Position numbers and translations under genes: made by a program. Below, one piece after another: positions 30,382-41,083 of a DNA stretch of 64,000 bases. The first letter of the stretch is position 1. Every line of letters begins with the position of its first letter. The DNA is from Gracilaria domingensis. Its lineage: Eukaryota; Rhodophyta; Florideophyceae; Gracilariales; Gracilariaceae. The notes beneath the pieces were generated by a model. The model worked only from the letters and a program-made list of their open reading frames with translations. It was not told the DNA's origin and ran no database searches. Where the stretch lies: contig VCMS01000014.1 in NCBI GenBank assembly GCA_022539475.1, forward strand, positions 305,617-369,616, written 5' to 3'.

Positions 30382-32373
30382 TTAGAAGCCCATGCCTCCA
30401 CCCATACCGCCTCCAGCCGCCGCGGCCATGGCGGCCATGTCAGCCGACTCCTCCTTGGGGTTGTCCACTACCATACATTCGGTTGTAGCCATCAGCCCAG
30501 CAACGGAAGCCGCTTGTTCGAGAGCGGTTCTCTGTACCTTTGTCGGGTCGATAATACCAGCCTTCACAAGGTCTGTATATTCTCCAGTTTGTGCGTTGTA
30601 ACCAAGAGGATGTTCACCTGTATGATTCAGTAACCTTTCTACGACTACAGATCCTTCCACCCCAGCATTGCGGGCAATTGAGTAGCACGGCACTCTCAAC
30701 GCCTTTCGCACAATGTCAATTCCAACATCCTGGTCAAAATTGGCGCCCTTGAGTTCCTTAAGTGCATCCCGCGAGGATAACAACAGCGCTGTACCACCTC
30801 CTGGTACGATTCCTTCCTCGACAGCAGCACGTGTTGCATTCAGAGCGTCTGTAAACCTGTCCTTTCTCTCAGACACTTCCACTTCGCTTACGCCACCGAC
30901 CTTGATCACAGCAACACCGCCGCTCAACTTGGCCAGTCTTTCGTGAATCTTTTCCTTGTCGTATTCACTTGTAGCAGCTTCCAGAGAGTCCCGCAGCATG
31001 TCACACCTGTCGTTGATTGCCTTTTTGTCACCACTGCCGTCAAGGATGATGGTGTCATCTTTGGTGATAGTGATCTTCTTGGCTGTTCCAAGATCATTGA
31101 GAGTGACATCCTCCAGCTTCATGTCAAGGTCGCTGCTCACCAGCTGGGCGCCAGTCATGATGGATATATCCTCAAGGTTGGCCTTGCGACGGTCGCCGAA
31201 TCCAGGAGCCTTGACAGCACAGACCTTAATACCGAGGCGGAGCTTGTTCACAACAAGAGTTGCAAGTGCCTCACTTTCCACATCCTCAGCAATGATGAGC
31301 AATGGGCGTTGCGATTTCATCACACCTTCCAAGATATTTAGAATAGAAGCCACGGTAGACACCTTCTTTTCAACTGTCAACACAAAAGCGTTCTCGAACT
31401 CGACCCTTTGAGATTTGGGATCGGTGACGAAATACGGCGAGATGTACCCTCTGTCGAACTTCATACCCTCGACAATGTCCAATTCATCGTGAATCGTCTT
31501 CCCATCTGACACAGTTATCGTACCCTCGCGACCAACCTTCTCCATAGCCTCAGCTATCAAGTGACCTACTTTTTCATCACCGTTCGCTGATATTGTCGCC
31601 ACCTGTAACCAACAGAACGCAGTGGAAAGAACTTGTGAGTTAGTCATCAAAGCATTCGCAGACGTTGCTGTCGCGCATACATGGGGATGCGGAGTTCACG
31701 ATGACGTGCAATCAGAGTAACTATGACAAATGAAAGTGTTCGTCTTGCAGTGCAGAGGTGTACCAAAACGGTGACCCAAAATAGCACTTCGGAAGATGCT
31801 TGAAAGCATTCAACATCATCGCATTCAAAACGTGCTCGGCCCCCTCTAAGCAAAATGGTCGAAACGTACCGAACTGATTTCCTCCTTGGTGCTAATTGGT
31901 TGTGTCATACTCCTGAGGGCTTCCAGAACCTTTTCAACAGCAAGATCAATTCCGCGTTTAAGATCCATCGGGTTCATACCAGCAGCCACAGCCTTGATTC
32001 CCTCCGAATAAATGGCTCTCGTAAGGACTGTAGCCGTGGTAGTGCCATCTCCCGCAATATTATTGGTATCATTTGCAACGCTTCGTACAAGTTGTGCACC
32101 AAGGTTCATGTGCTTGTCCTTAAACTCAATGTTCTTCGCAACGGTGACACCGTCTTTGGTGATCTGAGGTGATCCAAAACTCTTTTCAATGACAACGTTA
32201 CGCCCTTTAGGACCAAGGGTCACCTCCACAGCATCTGCCAGGGAGTCGACGCCTTTCGCCATGAGATTGCGGGCCTCGGTAGAAAAGCGCAAGTCCTTTC
32301 CCGTGGCGAAGGTTCGCGCGGACAAAGCAGCAGGCAAACGCGTCCGCGACGCGCGGAGCATAAGTGGGAACAT
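30382..32373 (-). CDS. HSP60: Mitochondrial chaperonin Hsp60/Cpn60, one intron
   Basis: Two exons, 32373-31870 and 31602-30382, encode 574 residues. The 267-nt intron (31869-31603) has donor GTACGT and acceptor GGTTACAG, and both exons meet in phase 0. The leader [20 protein letters not shown]...FATGKDLRF is a mitochondrial presequence. Chaperonin marks: [49 protein letters not shown] with the ATP-binding [35 protein letters not shown], and a C-terminal [10 protein letters not shown] tail like the GGM repeats of group I chaperonins. It forms double-ring folding chambers with Hsp10 in the mitochondrial matrix. Length matches the family. Transcription runs from a 5' region upstream of 32373. 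Confidence 0.96.
31603..31869 (-). other. Spliceosomal intron of Hsp60
   Basis: GTACGT...GGTTACAG on the minus strand. Removing it joins EEISS to VATISANGD in frame, as in other Hsp60 proteins. Confidence 0.9.
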
Positions 32374-34094
32374 TTTCTATGTGTTTGAGAGTTATGTAGG
32401 GTCAGTAAGTAAATGTATAAAGGACGCGACTGGACGGGGATTGGTGATCGCACCGGTCGGAATGAGTCGAAGGTCGACGGTGGGATCACGACGGGGGCGG
32501 GATCAAACATCCGACGGCGATGGGCGCGCACGATGCTCATTGGTCGGAATGGTAGTAGAGCAGGTGATGCTTGCGCTCGGATTCATCCAGAAACTGCTTG
32601 GTGGCACACGTGGCACGGTGCCTCCAATTTTTGCCCCCGAAGACAGCTCACGGCCATTTTGCCCCGGGCAAAATGGCTGCCATGGCGCTTTGCCACCTGT
32701 GGCCTTCATCCGCCGTGTACCCTGTAGATAGTATCTACTAGATAGATAGTCTTCAAGCGAGGACCAAGTTAATCCGGTTGAGGAAAAAAGAAAACCAACG
32801 GGCAAGACTCCGACTACCGTTACCAAGGGTAGACACGAAGCAACTGTACGTTTGAACTTCTGGCCTCGAGGGTAGATCACTGTATCGTGGAACTTTTGCT
32901 TTTTCCGGGAGCAGCTGCATAAATGCTTCCATCATCTGTTTCGCGGCGAAAAACATGGACAGCTTTTTGGCTGATCGCTTGAGACAAACGCCAGCTTCTG
33001 CTTCGCGGCGTCCGAGCCTCGGATGGAAAACAACTTGTCGTTGGACTTTCGTCATTGTATCTGTGTGAGTTAACATAAGGTTGCCCTGTGCTCCAGGTTC
33101 TCAGAGCTGACGTTTCGGAATTAAATCAGGATGAATCCGGGCTGATTTCGCTGGGCGTCCTGGAGCAAGAGCGTGGCGGCCTTGCTGACTTGTCCCTGCG
33201 TCGCCGTGGCGTTTTGTCATACGACTGATAGACGCAACCGCGCAGCACAATAGTCAGGGGCCATGTGTAGCTTGCCAGTAAATTTTCAGAGCTCTAATCA
33301 GTGAACGAGAGAGACGTACAGCTTCTTCAGTTACTTTCTTAAAGCACAACAACTCGTTGAACACGTCGCAGAGGCTGACTTACAACAACGGCGCTAGAGG
33401 GCTAGCTCTTGAGCAGGCATTCACGTTAGCGTTATCCTTCTGTCGCATGCATGTGTCGGTTTGCAGTGAGAAAATAGACACTCGTTCTCACTCGGCCCAT
33501 CTGGAATTGTGCGAATTAAGGGCTCGCAGTGGAGCACGCGCGAGCTGCTTTTATTCACGCGCTAGGATACGTGAGAGCGGTCAAGGTGCTCAGCGCTCGC
33601 ATGGGACAAGGCGCCTCCTTCCGCCCAACACTTTGTACCGTTCTGAATGGCGGAAAACAACACGGCGCAGAAGAAGAGGGCCGCCCGAACAAATCTCAAC
33701 AGTGCAACCCTTGAGTCCAGGTGATCAGCGTCGGGGTCAATGCTCGCGTGATTTGTGCTACATTGTAAGAGGTGAACATGGACCCAAGTGGAAGAACGGC
33801 GCACAGGTTGAAAAAAAAAAATGTTGGGGCAATATGTTTGCTCTCTTCGCGCGGAATTACGTAATGCGTTTATATGGCGAAGAGAAACGCATCGGCGATG
33901 AGGAGCCAAAAGTTGTGGACGAACACAAGCTTCGCTTGCCGATGCGCAGTGTTGAGCACAACGTTCTTGCCATGTAATGGCGCAATGCGCCTTGGCTGGT
34001 GGGCGGCGTCAACATCGGCGCGAAAGCGCGAGACCGAAGGGCTGGGTAAGCATGGTGGTACGCTCAAACGTTGAGCGGCGCGTACAAATGCGGA
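32374..34094. other. Intergenic, with a 25-nt palindrome; no gene recognised
   Basis: This region covers the Hsp60 promoter and the 3' side of the cysteine-rich gene. Candidate frames, for example 32753-33076 minus and 33357-33977 plus, lack any domain. The palindrome at 32653-32677 is the clearest structure. A second small palindrome-like run lies near 32725-32748 (GTAGATAGTATCTAC). Confidence 0.45.
32653..32677. repeat. Near-perfect palindrome, 12-bp arms around one base
   Basis: The left arm GCCATTTTGCCC (32653-32664) and right arm GGGCAAAATGGC (32666-32677) are exact reverse complements with a single C between. It lies about 280 nt upstream of the Hsp60 start and could be a dimeric factor site or a mobile-element terminus. 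Confidence 0.8.
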
Positions 34095-34641
34095 TCACTT
34101 GGGCGCGAGAGGTTCCGCGCGACTGTCCAAGCCGCACCTGTGCTTGAGGCAGTGTTCGGCCGTGCGACGTGCCTCCCCCCCGTCCATACAGTGGAGCACA
34201 TCAAGTAGAGTTTGCTGCGCCACACAGACGTCATATGGCTCGTACAGCCGACAGCGTGCAACATTGCAGTCTCTTACGCAGCGCTGCAGCTGCTGGTGCG
34301 CATCAAAATAGCGCGCGCACTTGTCAGCACAATCGGCACGAGCGCGTGGATCGTTCTGACATTGTTGTAGAAACGGCTTGCAGTGTGCTCGCGCTCTCTT
34401 TCCGCGCGCAGCCTCTCTGTGAGTGGGGGGGACGCTTTAGTGATCTGCACTGCAAAAAAGGAGCAAAAACACACCGTGTCGGTGGCTCTCGCAGCAAGTG
34501 TCCAACTTACTTGCATGCGCCAGAGAGGAGGCGCGGGACAACGTCCTGACATTTGGTGCGCATGCACGAGTGCCCGGCTTGGCCGGCGAGGGTGTGGCCG
34601 ACGCGGTTCTTGAGAGCGTCCTTTAGATCGGGGCCGGTCAT
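34095..34641 (-). CDS. Small cysteine-rich protein, spliced, unknown family
   Basis: Two exons, 34641-34511 and 34416-34095, give 150 residues. The 94-nt intron (34510-34417) has a perfect GTAAGT donor and a C-rich tract ending CACTCACAG, and phase 2 meets phase 2. Exon 1 reads MTGPDLKDALKNRVGHTLAG, then CMRTKCQDVV. Exon 2 carries about ten Cys in close pairs: CKPFLQQC, CADKC, CVRDCNVARC, and a last pair ending HCLKHRC. The spacing suggests a helical disulphide-bonded or metal-binding protein, but it does not match CX9C or another family I can name. There is no signal peptide after the chosen ATG. The gene is divergent from the MADS-box gene. An upstream in-frame Ala/Ser repeat comes from a GGCGGA tract and is probably leader. 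Confidence 0.6.
34417..34510 (-). other. Inferred intron of the cysteine-rich gene
   Basis: Donor GTAAGT at 34510-34505 and acceptor CACAG at 34421-34417 on the minus strand. An upstream acceptor TTTTTTGCAG at 34450 also keeps frame but runs into TAA within four codons, so the later one is preferred. Confidence 0.65.
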
Positions 34642-35816
34642 GACACGAAGCAGCACAGCGGGGACGCGGGGGGGCGCGGAAGGTGTGGCGTTGTGCGAGG
34701 TGAGGAATACTGCGGAGCGGGAGGCGGAGGCGGAGGCGGAGGCGGAGGCGGAGGCGGGGGGGGGGGGGGTGCATGGTGCACGTTCAGATGAAGGAAGGTT
34801 ATCTATAAAAAAAAACAAGAGCAGCGCGCAAGCAGGGAGCAAAGCTTGCCGCCTTACAGAAGCGGGAATTATTAGATGCGCGCGCCGTCAGCCGCCAGGC
34901 GCCGGTCGCCGCCGCGCGTGCATCGCGCATCGCCCGCAGCCGCGCGCGGCGCGGCGCCGTTGATGACGCAACGCGCGCCGCCGCGCGCCAGCCGCAACGG
35001 CGCGCGGCGCGCGCCCGCGCCCGCGCTGATCGCAATGCGATCGCCGCCGCGGCCCACGTTTTCGGCGCGTGCCGCCGCTGCGCGCCGGCGCGCGCGATCC
35101 GCGCGCGGCGGAGTCGCGCGCGGTGCTGGCGCGCCAGTGCGACTGCTGCCGCCGTGTTGACAGCAACACGAATGTATCGCGCAGCGTGCCGCCGCGCGCG
35201 CGCGCCCTCCCCTCGCCCCCTCGCCCCCTCGCCCCCTCTCCCCCCCCTCCGCCCGCCGCCCGCCCCGCGGCGGCGCGCGCGCGCGCGGACGCGCAGACAA
35301 GCGGCGCGGCGCGCGGGGGCTCGAAAGTAGGAGGCGCGCCGCCGCAGCCGCAGCCGCAGCCGCGGCGGCGGCGCGCGCACGCGCGCGCGCAACGTGGGTG
35401 CCTGGCGGGCGGCGGCGCGCGCGCCAGCACGGAAAAAAGGCACGCAGCGCGACTGTAAATGGGCCGACGCGCGCCGCGAATTTGCGCGTGCCGTGCTGTA
35501 TGTGGCGGCTTGCGCTTTGCGCGGCGCGCGCGCGCGTGCGCGTTTGGCGCGGCGCCACGCTTATCTCGGCGACGTGCTTCACGTTCGTACCTTCATCGTT
35601 GCGGCCGCGGCGCTCGCTCGACCGCCGACCCCCCCGTTCCCCCCCCCCCCCCCCCCCCCGTGCCTGCTGCTCCGCTGCGCGCCGCGCGCCCCGCCCGCCG
35701 ACACCCCCTCCCCGCGTGAGTCGGCGCGTCTCGCGAATGACTGCGGCGCCGGCTGTCCTCTAAGCCGCCGCCCCCGTCGCTCCTACGTTGTTGCCGCCGC
35801 GCGCTCCCGCCCCGAC
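34642..35816. promoter_or_regulatory. GC-rich divergent promoter island of the cysteine-rich and MADS-box genes
   Basis: A GGCGGA hexamer tract lies at about 34720-34759. From 34870 to about 35460 the sequence is dominated by GCGCGC strings. A C21 run lies at 35639-35659. The MADS-box ATG follows at 35817. This resembles the islands at the zinc-finger and STAR genes. Long frames on both strands here are composition artefacts. Confidence 0.5.
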
Positions 35817-36237
35817 ATGGGCCGCAAGAAGATCCGCATCGAGCGCATCGCCGACCTTCGCAACCGCCAAGTCACCTTCACCAAGCGCCGCAATGGGCTG
35901 CTCAAGAAGGCCATGGAGCTCTCCGTGCTCTGCGACGCCCAAATCGCTGTCATCATCTTCAACCACATCAACGGCCAAGACCGCCTGTACGAGTACTGCA
36001 GTCATGATTTAGCAAACACGCTCAGCCGCCTCGCCGCCTTCGACGGCGATGTCGAAACGCGCGACAATCATACCTATAACTCTAACGTCAACACCCATCG
36101 TAACACGCCCACTGCCGCCCATCCGGCGCGCCACAACGTCGCGCACTCTGCCGCCCGTGCCGCCGTCGTCGTCGACAGTCGCCCGCCCATTCACTCTCAT
36201 CCGCCTCCCGACGCCGCCGCCGCCTCCACCGCCGCGT

Positions 36238-36271
<34 letters not shown>

Positions 36272-37819
36272 AGCAGCAGCCGTTTCCACACCCAACTTGC
36301 CCCCGCCGCCGCGCTCCGACACAGACTCCAGCGTGCACCCAACGCCGCCTTCGTCCAGTCGTCATCCCCCGCCGTACGCCCACGCCCAGCAACAGTCGTC
36401 GTCAGCGCAGTGGCAAATGTCGCCACCCGCCCCGCCCACCTCCACGCCGGTAACGCTACCGCCCAGAGTGCCTGCGCACCATCCGCCACGCCGACCGCCG
36501 CCACCGCCCCATTCCGCCCACTCATCCAATCCCCCCTACTCCCCCCCGTTGACACTCAGCAAAAGCCGATGCAGTATCGCCAGCACCCGCCGCAACCTAT
36601 GCATGCGCTTTCGGGCGCACGTGCAAAACCGCCCGCGCAGCCTCCGCTCCCCAATCGACCGCTCACGCACACGTTCATGCCCACGCACGCCGCCGCCTCT
36701 GCGCCGCTTGCAGCGCAGCGTGGAGAGCAGCTTGCTGCATCCCGTCCGCCCGCACCAACCATGGAACCGCACCCGACTGCGCCGCTGGCCAGTCCGCGTA
36801 ACCCGCTTGCAAGCCCACGCGCTCCATTCCCGGGACCTGCGCTTATGAGTCCGCGAGAGGTTCTTCTGACCAGCCCGCGCAATCATCTTTCAACTTCGGC
36901 TGCCATGCGTGCCAGCTTTGGTCAAGAGCGTGCTCATGTGGCGTCGCCACCAATCTCTCGTCCCATGCCACCGTCTTCGTTAAAACCCGAGCCGCAGCCA
37001 CGCACAACGAATCAATCTTCAAGCATACAACGCGACGCTGTCAACAGCGCGAACAATCCTAACAACGCCGTTGACAGTAATGTCAACGCGTCCAAGATGG
37101 GCTTGAGGGAAAACCACCGCAACGGTGACAACAGCGATAGAACCGGCGTTAACTTGTCTAATCGAGAAACTCCAGCAGACATCAAACAAAAGTTCAAGGA
37201 CAACCTGCGTTTTCAAGTTCCAGTGACCTGTGCTCCACCAGCTGCTTCCCGCCTTGGTCCCGCATTACATGCGCGTGTTTCACCACCGAGTAAACCGCCC
37301 CCGAACATGCAGTCACAACCAATGCGAATACCTCCGTGGGCTCCGCCTCCGTCGTCGTCTTCGTTACCTTCGTCTGCGCCGATTCCCACCTCGAGTGTTG
37401 TCACAATGGCACCAATTCACAGTGCGCGAACGCCTGGTGCAAGGCCGCCCGCGGAAGGATTTCATCCATTGGATACACCGCATAACAACAACGAGTATCT
37501 ACATGATCCGCTGGCAACACCGAAGGGAATAACCGGTCTACCTACGGCGCATGGTCATGGTGCAGCATACCTACCATTTCCAAGTCCGACTACCGAGGGT
37601 CTTTTGCCTCCATTGGCAAGCTCAAATATGCCTTCTTCCGCGCAGCCTCCACCACATTTGAGCGCAGGTGCAGGTCCTTTAACTCCATCGGGTCAAGGGG
37701 CTGCAATGAATCCATTTTCTTCTTCTCTGGGGAAGAGACCGACATCAGAGCGAATTGAAGCCATAGATGCTTCACAGCCTCAGCCTACAGTACGTCAACG
37801 TGTTGGAGGAGGTTTTTGA
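35817..37819 (+). CDS. MADS-box transcription factor, MEF2/type II-like
   Basis: Residues 1-60 are a clear MADS domain: [40 protein letters not shown] and AQIAVIIFN, followed by a MEF2-like [17 protein letters not shown]. It binds CArG-type DNA as a dimer in the nucleus. The rest is disordered, with Ala and Pro runs, then Ser/Pro/Asn-rich sequence to a C-terminal RQRVGGGF. The coding frame changes between 36410 and 36848. An intron at 36450-36559 (GTAACG...CCCCCCCGTTGACACTCAG, 110 nt) restores it and gives 630 residues. Alternatively one base is missing in the C7 run at 36541-36547. The C-terminal frame is coherent and has repeated [10 protein letters not shown]-like motifs. The ATG at 35817 starts exactly at the MADS domain. 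Confidence 0.88.
36450..36559 (+). other. Inferred intron of the MADS-box gene
   Basis: GTAACG donor; a C-rich tract and TTGAC branch-like bases precede the ACTCAG acceptor. Its length of 110 nt is 2 modulo 3, as needed to join the two frames. A later acceptor at 36574 (GATGCAG) also fits. Confidence 0.5.
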
Positions 37820-38281
37820 TACGGAGCGCTGTGAGCCACACCCCCTTTTCGCTCTGGAACTACTTGTCGCCATCGGTTTGCTCGTACGCTTCCTAGCATT
37901 TTGTTTCTCTTTTCGTTTATCGTGTACATAAACTTGTTGGGGTGTACTAGAGCTAAGGGTAGGAGTCGCGCTTCTTCGGTTAGTGGTCTTGATGTACTAG
38001 AGATCTGTACTTCTGTTCTTCATGCTCTTATGCTGGTTTTGGAAGTGTTCTGCTCTCCCGCTTTCTGCCAGCTCTAGCGGATAACTTGGCCAATGAGGGT
38101 TGTTCGTCCGTTTTGTCTTTTATGTACTCGTGGCCTCTTTGTAACTTATCTCTTCTGCGTCTGTAAACTGGAAGCGGATGCGGATATGGAAACTATGCTG
38201 TTCACCTGAGGTGACTTTGAACGTGCGACGTCGTGCATGTCAGTCTACGGTCCAAATTTGAGAGCACTGACTCTACGCCTG
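37820..38281. other. 3' spacer between convergent MADS-box and membrane-protein genes
   Basis: T-rich and unremarkable; it should contain both polyadenylation regions. No gene seen. Confidence 0.6.
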
Positions 38282-39467
38282 CTAGGCTCTGTTCAATGCA
38301 GTCTCATCTAGAGGACTTGTGAAATTCTCCTCGGCATGATCCTTGATGCGGACACTAACACCGTCTTCCGTGTGCCCATCATGCTCACAGTGAGCATCCT
38401 CCGCATTAAACTGCCCTAATGACTTGCAGATTATACCAGTGGCAATGCCTGTGAGAGTGAAACCGATGCCTATTACAACTGCTCCCAGAATCGATGCCCT
38501 TCTTTCAAGGCTGAGAAAATGGGCTATTAAGGTCTTGATTGCAAGACAAGCTGCTGCCGCCAGTGTACATAGTCGTGGTGCAAGCAACCATCCTGACATT
38601 CTCTTCAAAATGAGGTGTGTATTCCTTGGAAGTTGAGCAACAAAATGAAGCAAGACAATGTGCGACAGGCAAGTGTCCGAGTCGAACAACAAATCAGACA
38701 TACAAGCAATCTAGTTAGTTCTGAGCTCTCTTGTGACAGTCGCGTGGAACAAATGAAGCAATGCTAGATTGATCGTGGTAGTACCTTCCCGTCTCGCTAA
38801 CGTTAACAGGGTTGTGCCCTACCACCACAACACGCCAAAGGATGATGGTCACGGGATTTGGAATCGTCTCGCGTCCTTTCTCATTCTGAGCGAGGGCAAT
38901 GGAATGACTCTTTCCAACTTACATGTTTGGGGTTGAGACGATGGAAAAGAGCATGACAGCTGCTGTAACGATGGAATAAAACCCGAGGGCGAATGAAAGC
39001 GCCGAGGCACCGACAAACATGAATCGAACCTCTGCATTCCGGGTGGGATCCCCAAAACCACCCCTGCTCCCAACCACTTCCTGAACCTGTAAACCTAGAG
39101 TCAGCACGAGCGCACTTCCCATTATTGACAGCTCTAATGCAGTTACCGCTGCCTCCTTCTCCTTCTCACTGTCCTCCACCCTCCGCGCCGGTCGTCTCCT
39201 GACGAACAGAGGCGGGTCTCTCTGAATCCCGCCGAATACTATTGAAAGTGGGTTTCGAGATGTTTGACCTGTTCGTCTCCTTGTACAAGTAGTTGAATGC
39301 TTTCTGTTCTGTACCTCGGGTAATTGATGCAGGCTGCCTGTGACAGAGCTTTCCCGAGCCTGGCCTTCGTCAGTAGCTGAAGTAATTGGAGAGGGGATCC
39401 CGTGGCCTTGAAAGTCGACATGATGCGTAGGGCTTGGAGGAATTGGAACTAGTCTGGAAGGTTCCAT
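38282..39467 (-). CDS. Four-helix membrane protein of unknown family, spliced
   Basis: Two exons, 39467-38923 and 38624-38282, give 295 residues. The 298-nt intron has a perfect GTAAGT donor and an acceptor TTCCAAG after a T-rich tract; the split codon becomes ATG. Residues 1-105 are hydrophilic (Ser/Arg/Pro-rich). Four hydrophobic helices follow: about 112-135 (ALELSIMGSALVLTLGLQV), 150-178 (FMFVGASALSFALGFYSIV), 190-215 (WLLAPRLCTLAAAACLAI) and 222-248 (ILGAVVIGIGFTLTGIATGI). The tail is acidic and His-rich. Both termini probably face the cytosol. Neither exon alone forms a full protein, which supports the splice. The family was not recognised. A GTGAGT-like donor upstream at about 39525 hints at an intron in the 5' leader. 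Confidence 0.65.
38625..38922 (-). other. Inferred intron of the four-helix membrane protein
   Basis: Donor GTAAGT at 38922-38917 and acceptor CTTCCAAG ending at 38625; an ACTAAC branch-like sequence lies further upstream at about 38715. The frame is continuous across the join. Confidence 0.7.
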
Positions 39468-39988
39468 CGAGGGCAAACCTTGAAACTAGGACTACACCAG
39501 CTGTATCCTCGGAGTTTGACTCACCTTTTAGAAGCAGCTCATGGTGGTTATCCTATCATATGAATAACATGGATTGTACATGGGAGTTCTGTCAAAAACG
39601 AGTACACCTACGAATTCGAAGAAAAGTGTTTGGTATGGCGGGGGGAAACCATAGAATTATGAAGATTGCTTCTTGCGACTGCCAACGGAATTGAAGTTTC
39701 GTTCATTCTTTCTTCAAAAGCGCCGTGAGAAAGTTTGTTTTAAGGCAATTGCAGCAGTTCAGTGAGTGTCAGGCTCAGGACGACGTAGAACCTGTACGTC
39801 ATTGTCCAGGTGTTATGCACAAGACGAGAGGCACTGTAGAGGTGTACACCTTCGTATGACTGGGCGCTCTGACATGCATCTTTGCACATCAAGAATAGCC
39901 GTGAGAAGTAGATGTTTTAACTACAGTTTGTTCTTCGTCGCGAAGCTTTTATCTCGGGACAAAGCTCTGACTCTCACGACGGTCTTCT
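39468..39988. other. Intergenic, no gene recognised
   Basis: This is the promoter side of the membrane-protein gene and the 3' side of the hydrolase gene. No convincing coding frame or repeat. Confidence 0.55.
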
Positions 39989-41083
39989 TCAGCATGCGAA
40001 CCTCTCTCCATCGTAGGCTAATCTAAACTGAATCCCTTCTTCCCGCAACCTTGCTAACTGTTCATTGACCTTATCGTGAAACCCAAGTGAACACGTCATA
40101 CCAACTGCAACTGCTTCGGAAGGTCGCAGTTCGCGAACAAGGTTTATGGCGTCCTCACAGTTATAGTGCGACCTATTCGGCGCGTCACAGAGCAAATCAA
40201 CTACGAGTAAATCAATTCTTGGTTGTTCTTTAAGGAACAGCAGTGATTCATCAGGTAGGGCATGAAGGTCACTGAGATACGCAACAATTTTCTCTTTGGA
40301 GCCGACGGCCTCCTCTATTCGTACAAGGTATCCCATACAAACGTAATCGCCTCCGTGCCACATTTTTATCGGTGTTAGTTGAATGCCCGCGTTCTTGACC
40401 GGATAAAACGGCTTCAAGTAGTGGCTTTCGCTAAAAACTTTCCAGTCCAAAGCAGCAACTCGTCTTGGAATGTCTTTCTTCACACGTTGTCCATTCTTGG
40501 CAGCTTCGTTGGGCGACATTAGATATGGGAACATACGTCTACAAGCTTCCATAGTTTCTTCGTTGAGATATATAGGAGTAGGTGTTGCTGTTATACGCAC
40601 TAATTTGCCGTTTTCTTTCACGTAAGTCGCCCCTCCCTGTAAATCTCTACAGTCATCCAAACCCATGACGGCGTCGGCATGGCCGTGCGTTAATACAATG
40701 GCGTCGACATCACGAACACCAAGTTTGGGGAAATGCCTCATCGTAGCATCGCGCATGGTCTTCCCACAATCAATTAACACTGTTTTGCCGGAGTGTCGTA
40801 CTAAAGCGCACACGTTGTTTCGACGATTCTTCGACAACGGGTTTTCAAAGGCTTGCTTGCACACTAGGCATGGGTTATCTTCGGACGGTCTTGTTATACA
40901 GTTTATCTTCGGAATCGATGTCGAAACACCGGATCCCAAAACGACGAACTCATTTCGCGAGTCTGATTGTGATACACTCATCTTGGCAAATGGTACCGAA
41001 ATGAAAGCCGGCTGTGAAACTTTGGAATGAAGTGGTAATGTTTGTAATTCGGCAGACGAAGTTGGAGCACTCCCCAAGCCCAT
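39989..41083 (-). CDS. Metallo-beta-lactamase-fold hydrolase, PhnP-like
   Basis: A 364-residue protein. The core starts near residue 45 with FVVLGSGVSTSIPKINC and continues with CLVCKQAFENPLSKNRRNN, a Cys-pair segment common in this PhnP-like subgroup. The metal site is IVLTHGHADAVMGLDD (HxHxD), with later ligands in KMWHGGDY, YLSDLH and GMTCSLGFHDKV. These residues would bind two metal ions for hydrolysis, often of phosphodiesters in the PhnP group. The substrate here is unknown. The first 40 residues, from the ATG at 41083, are Ser/Pro/Leu-rich and could be a weak organelle leader. The frame continues upstream without a clear ATG, so an upstream exon is possible. A shorter start at MSVSQSD is the alternative. 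Confidence 0.8.
   Translation of the reverse strand: MGLGSAPTSSAELQTLPLHSKVSQPAFISVPFAKMSVSQSDSRNEFVVLGSGVSTSIPKINCITRPSEDNPCLVCKQAFENPLSKNRRNNVCALVRHSGKTVLIDCGKTMRDATMRHFPKLGVRDVDAIVLTHGHADAVMGLDDCRDLQGGATYVKENGKLVRITATPTPIYLNEETMEACRRMFPYLMSPNEAAKNGQRVKKDIPRRVAALDWKVFSESHYLKPFYPVKNAGIQLTPIKMWHGGDYVCMGYLVRIEEAVGSKEKIVAYLSDLHALPDESLLFLKEQPRIDLLVVDLLCDAPNRSHYNCEDAINLVRELRPSEAVAVGMTCSLGFHDKVNEQLARLREEGIQFRLAYDGERFAC

Noticed and set aside
34799-35582. Long Ala/Arg-rich minus-strand frames upstream of the MADS-box gene
   Set aside because: Composition artefacts of GCGCGC sequence, overlapping in several frames.
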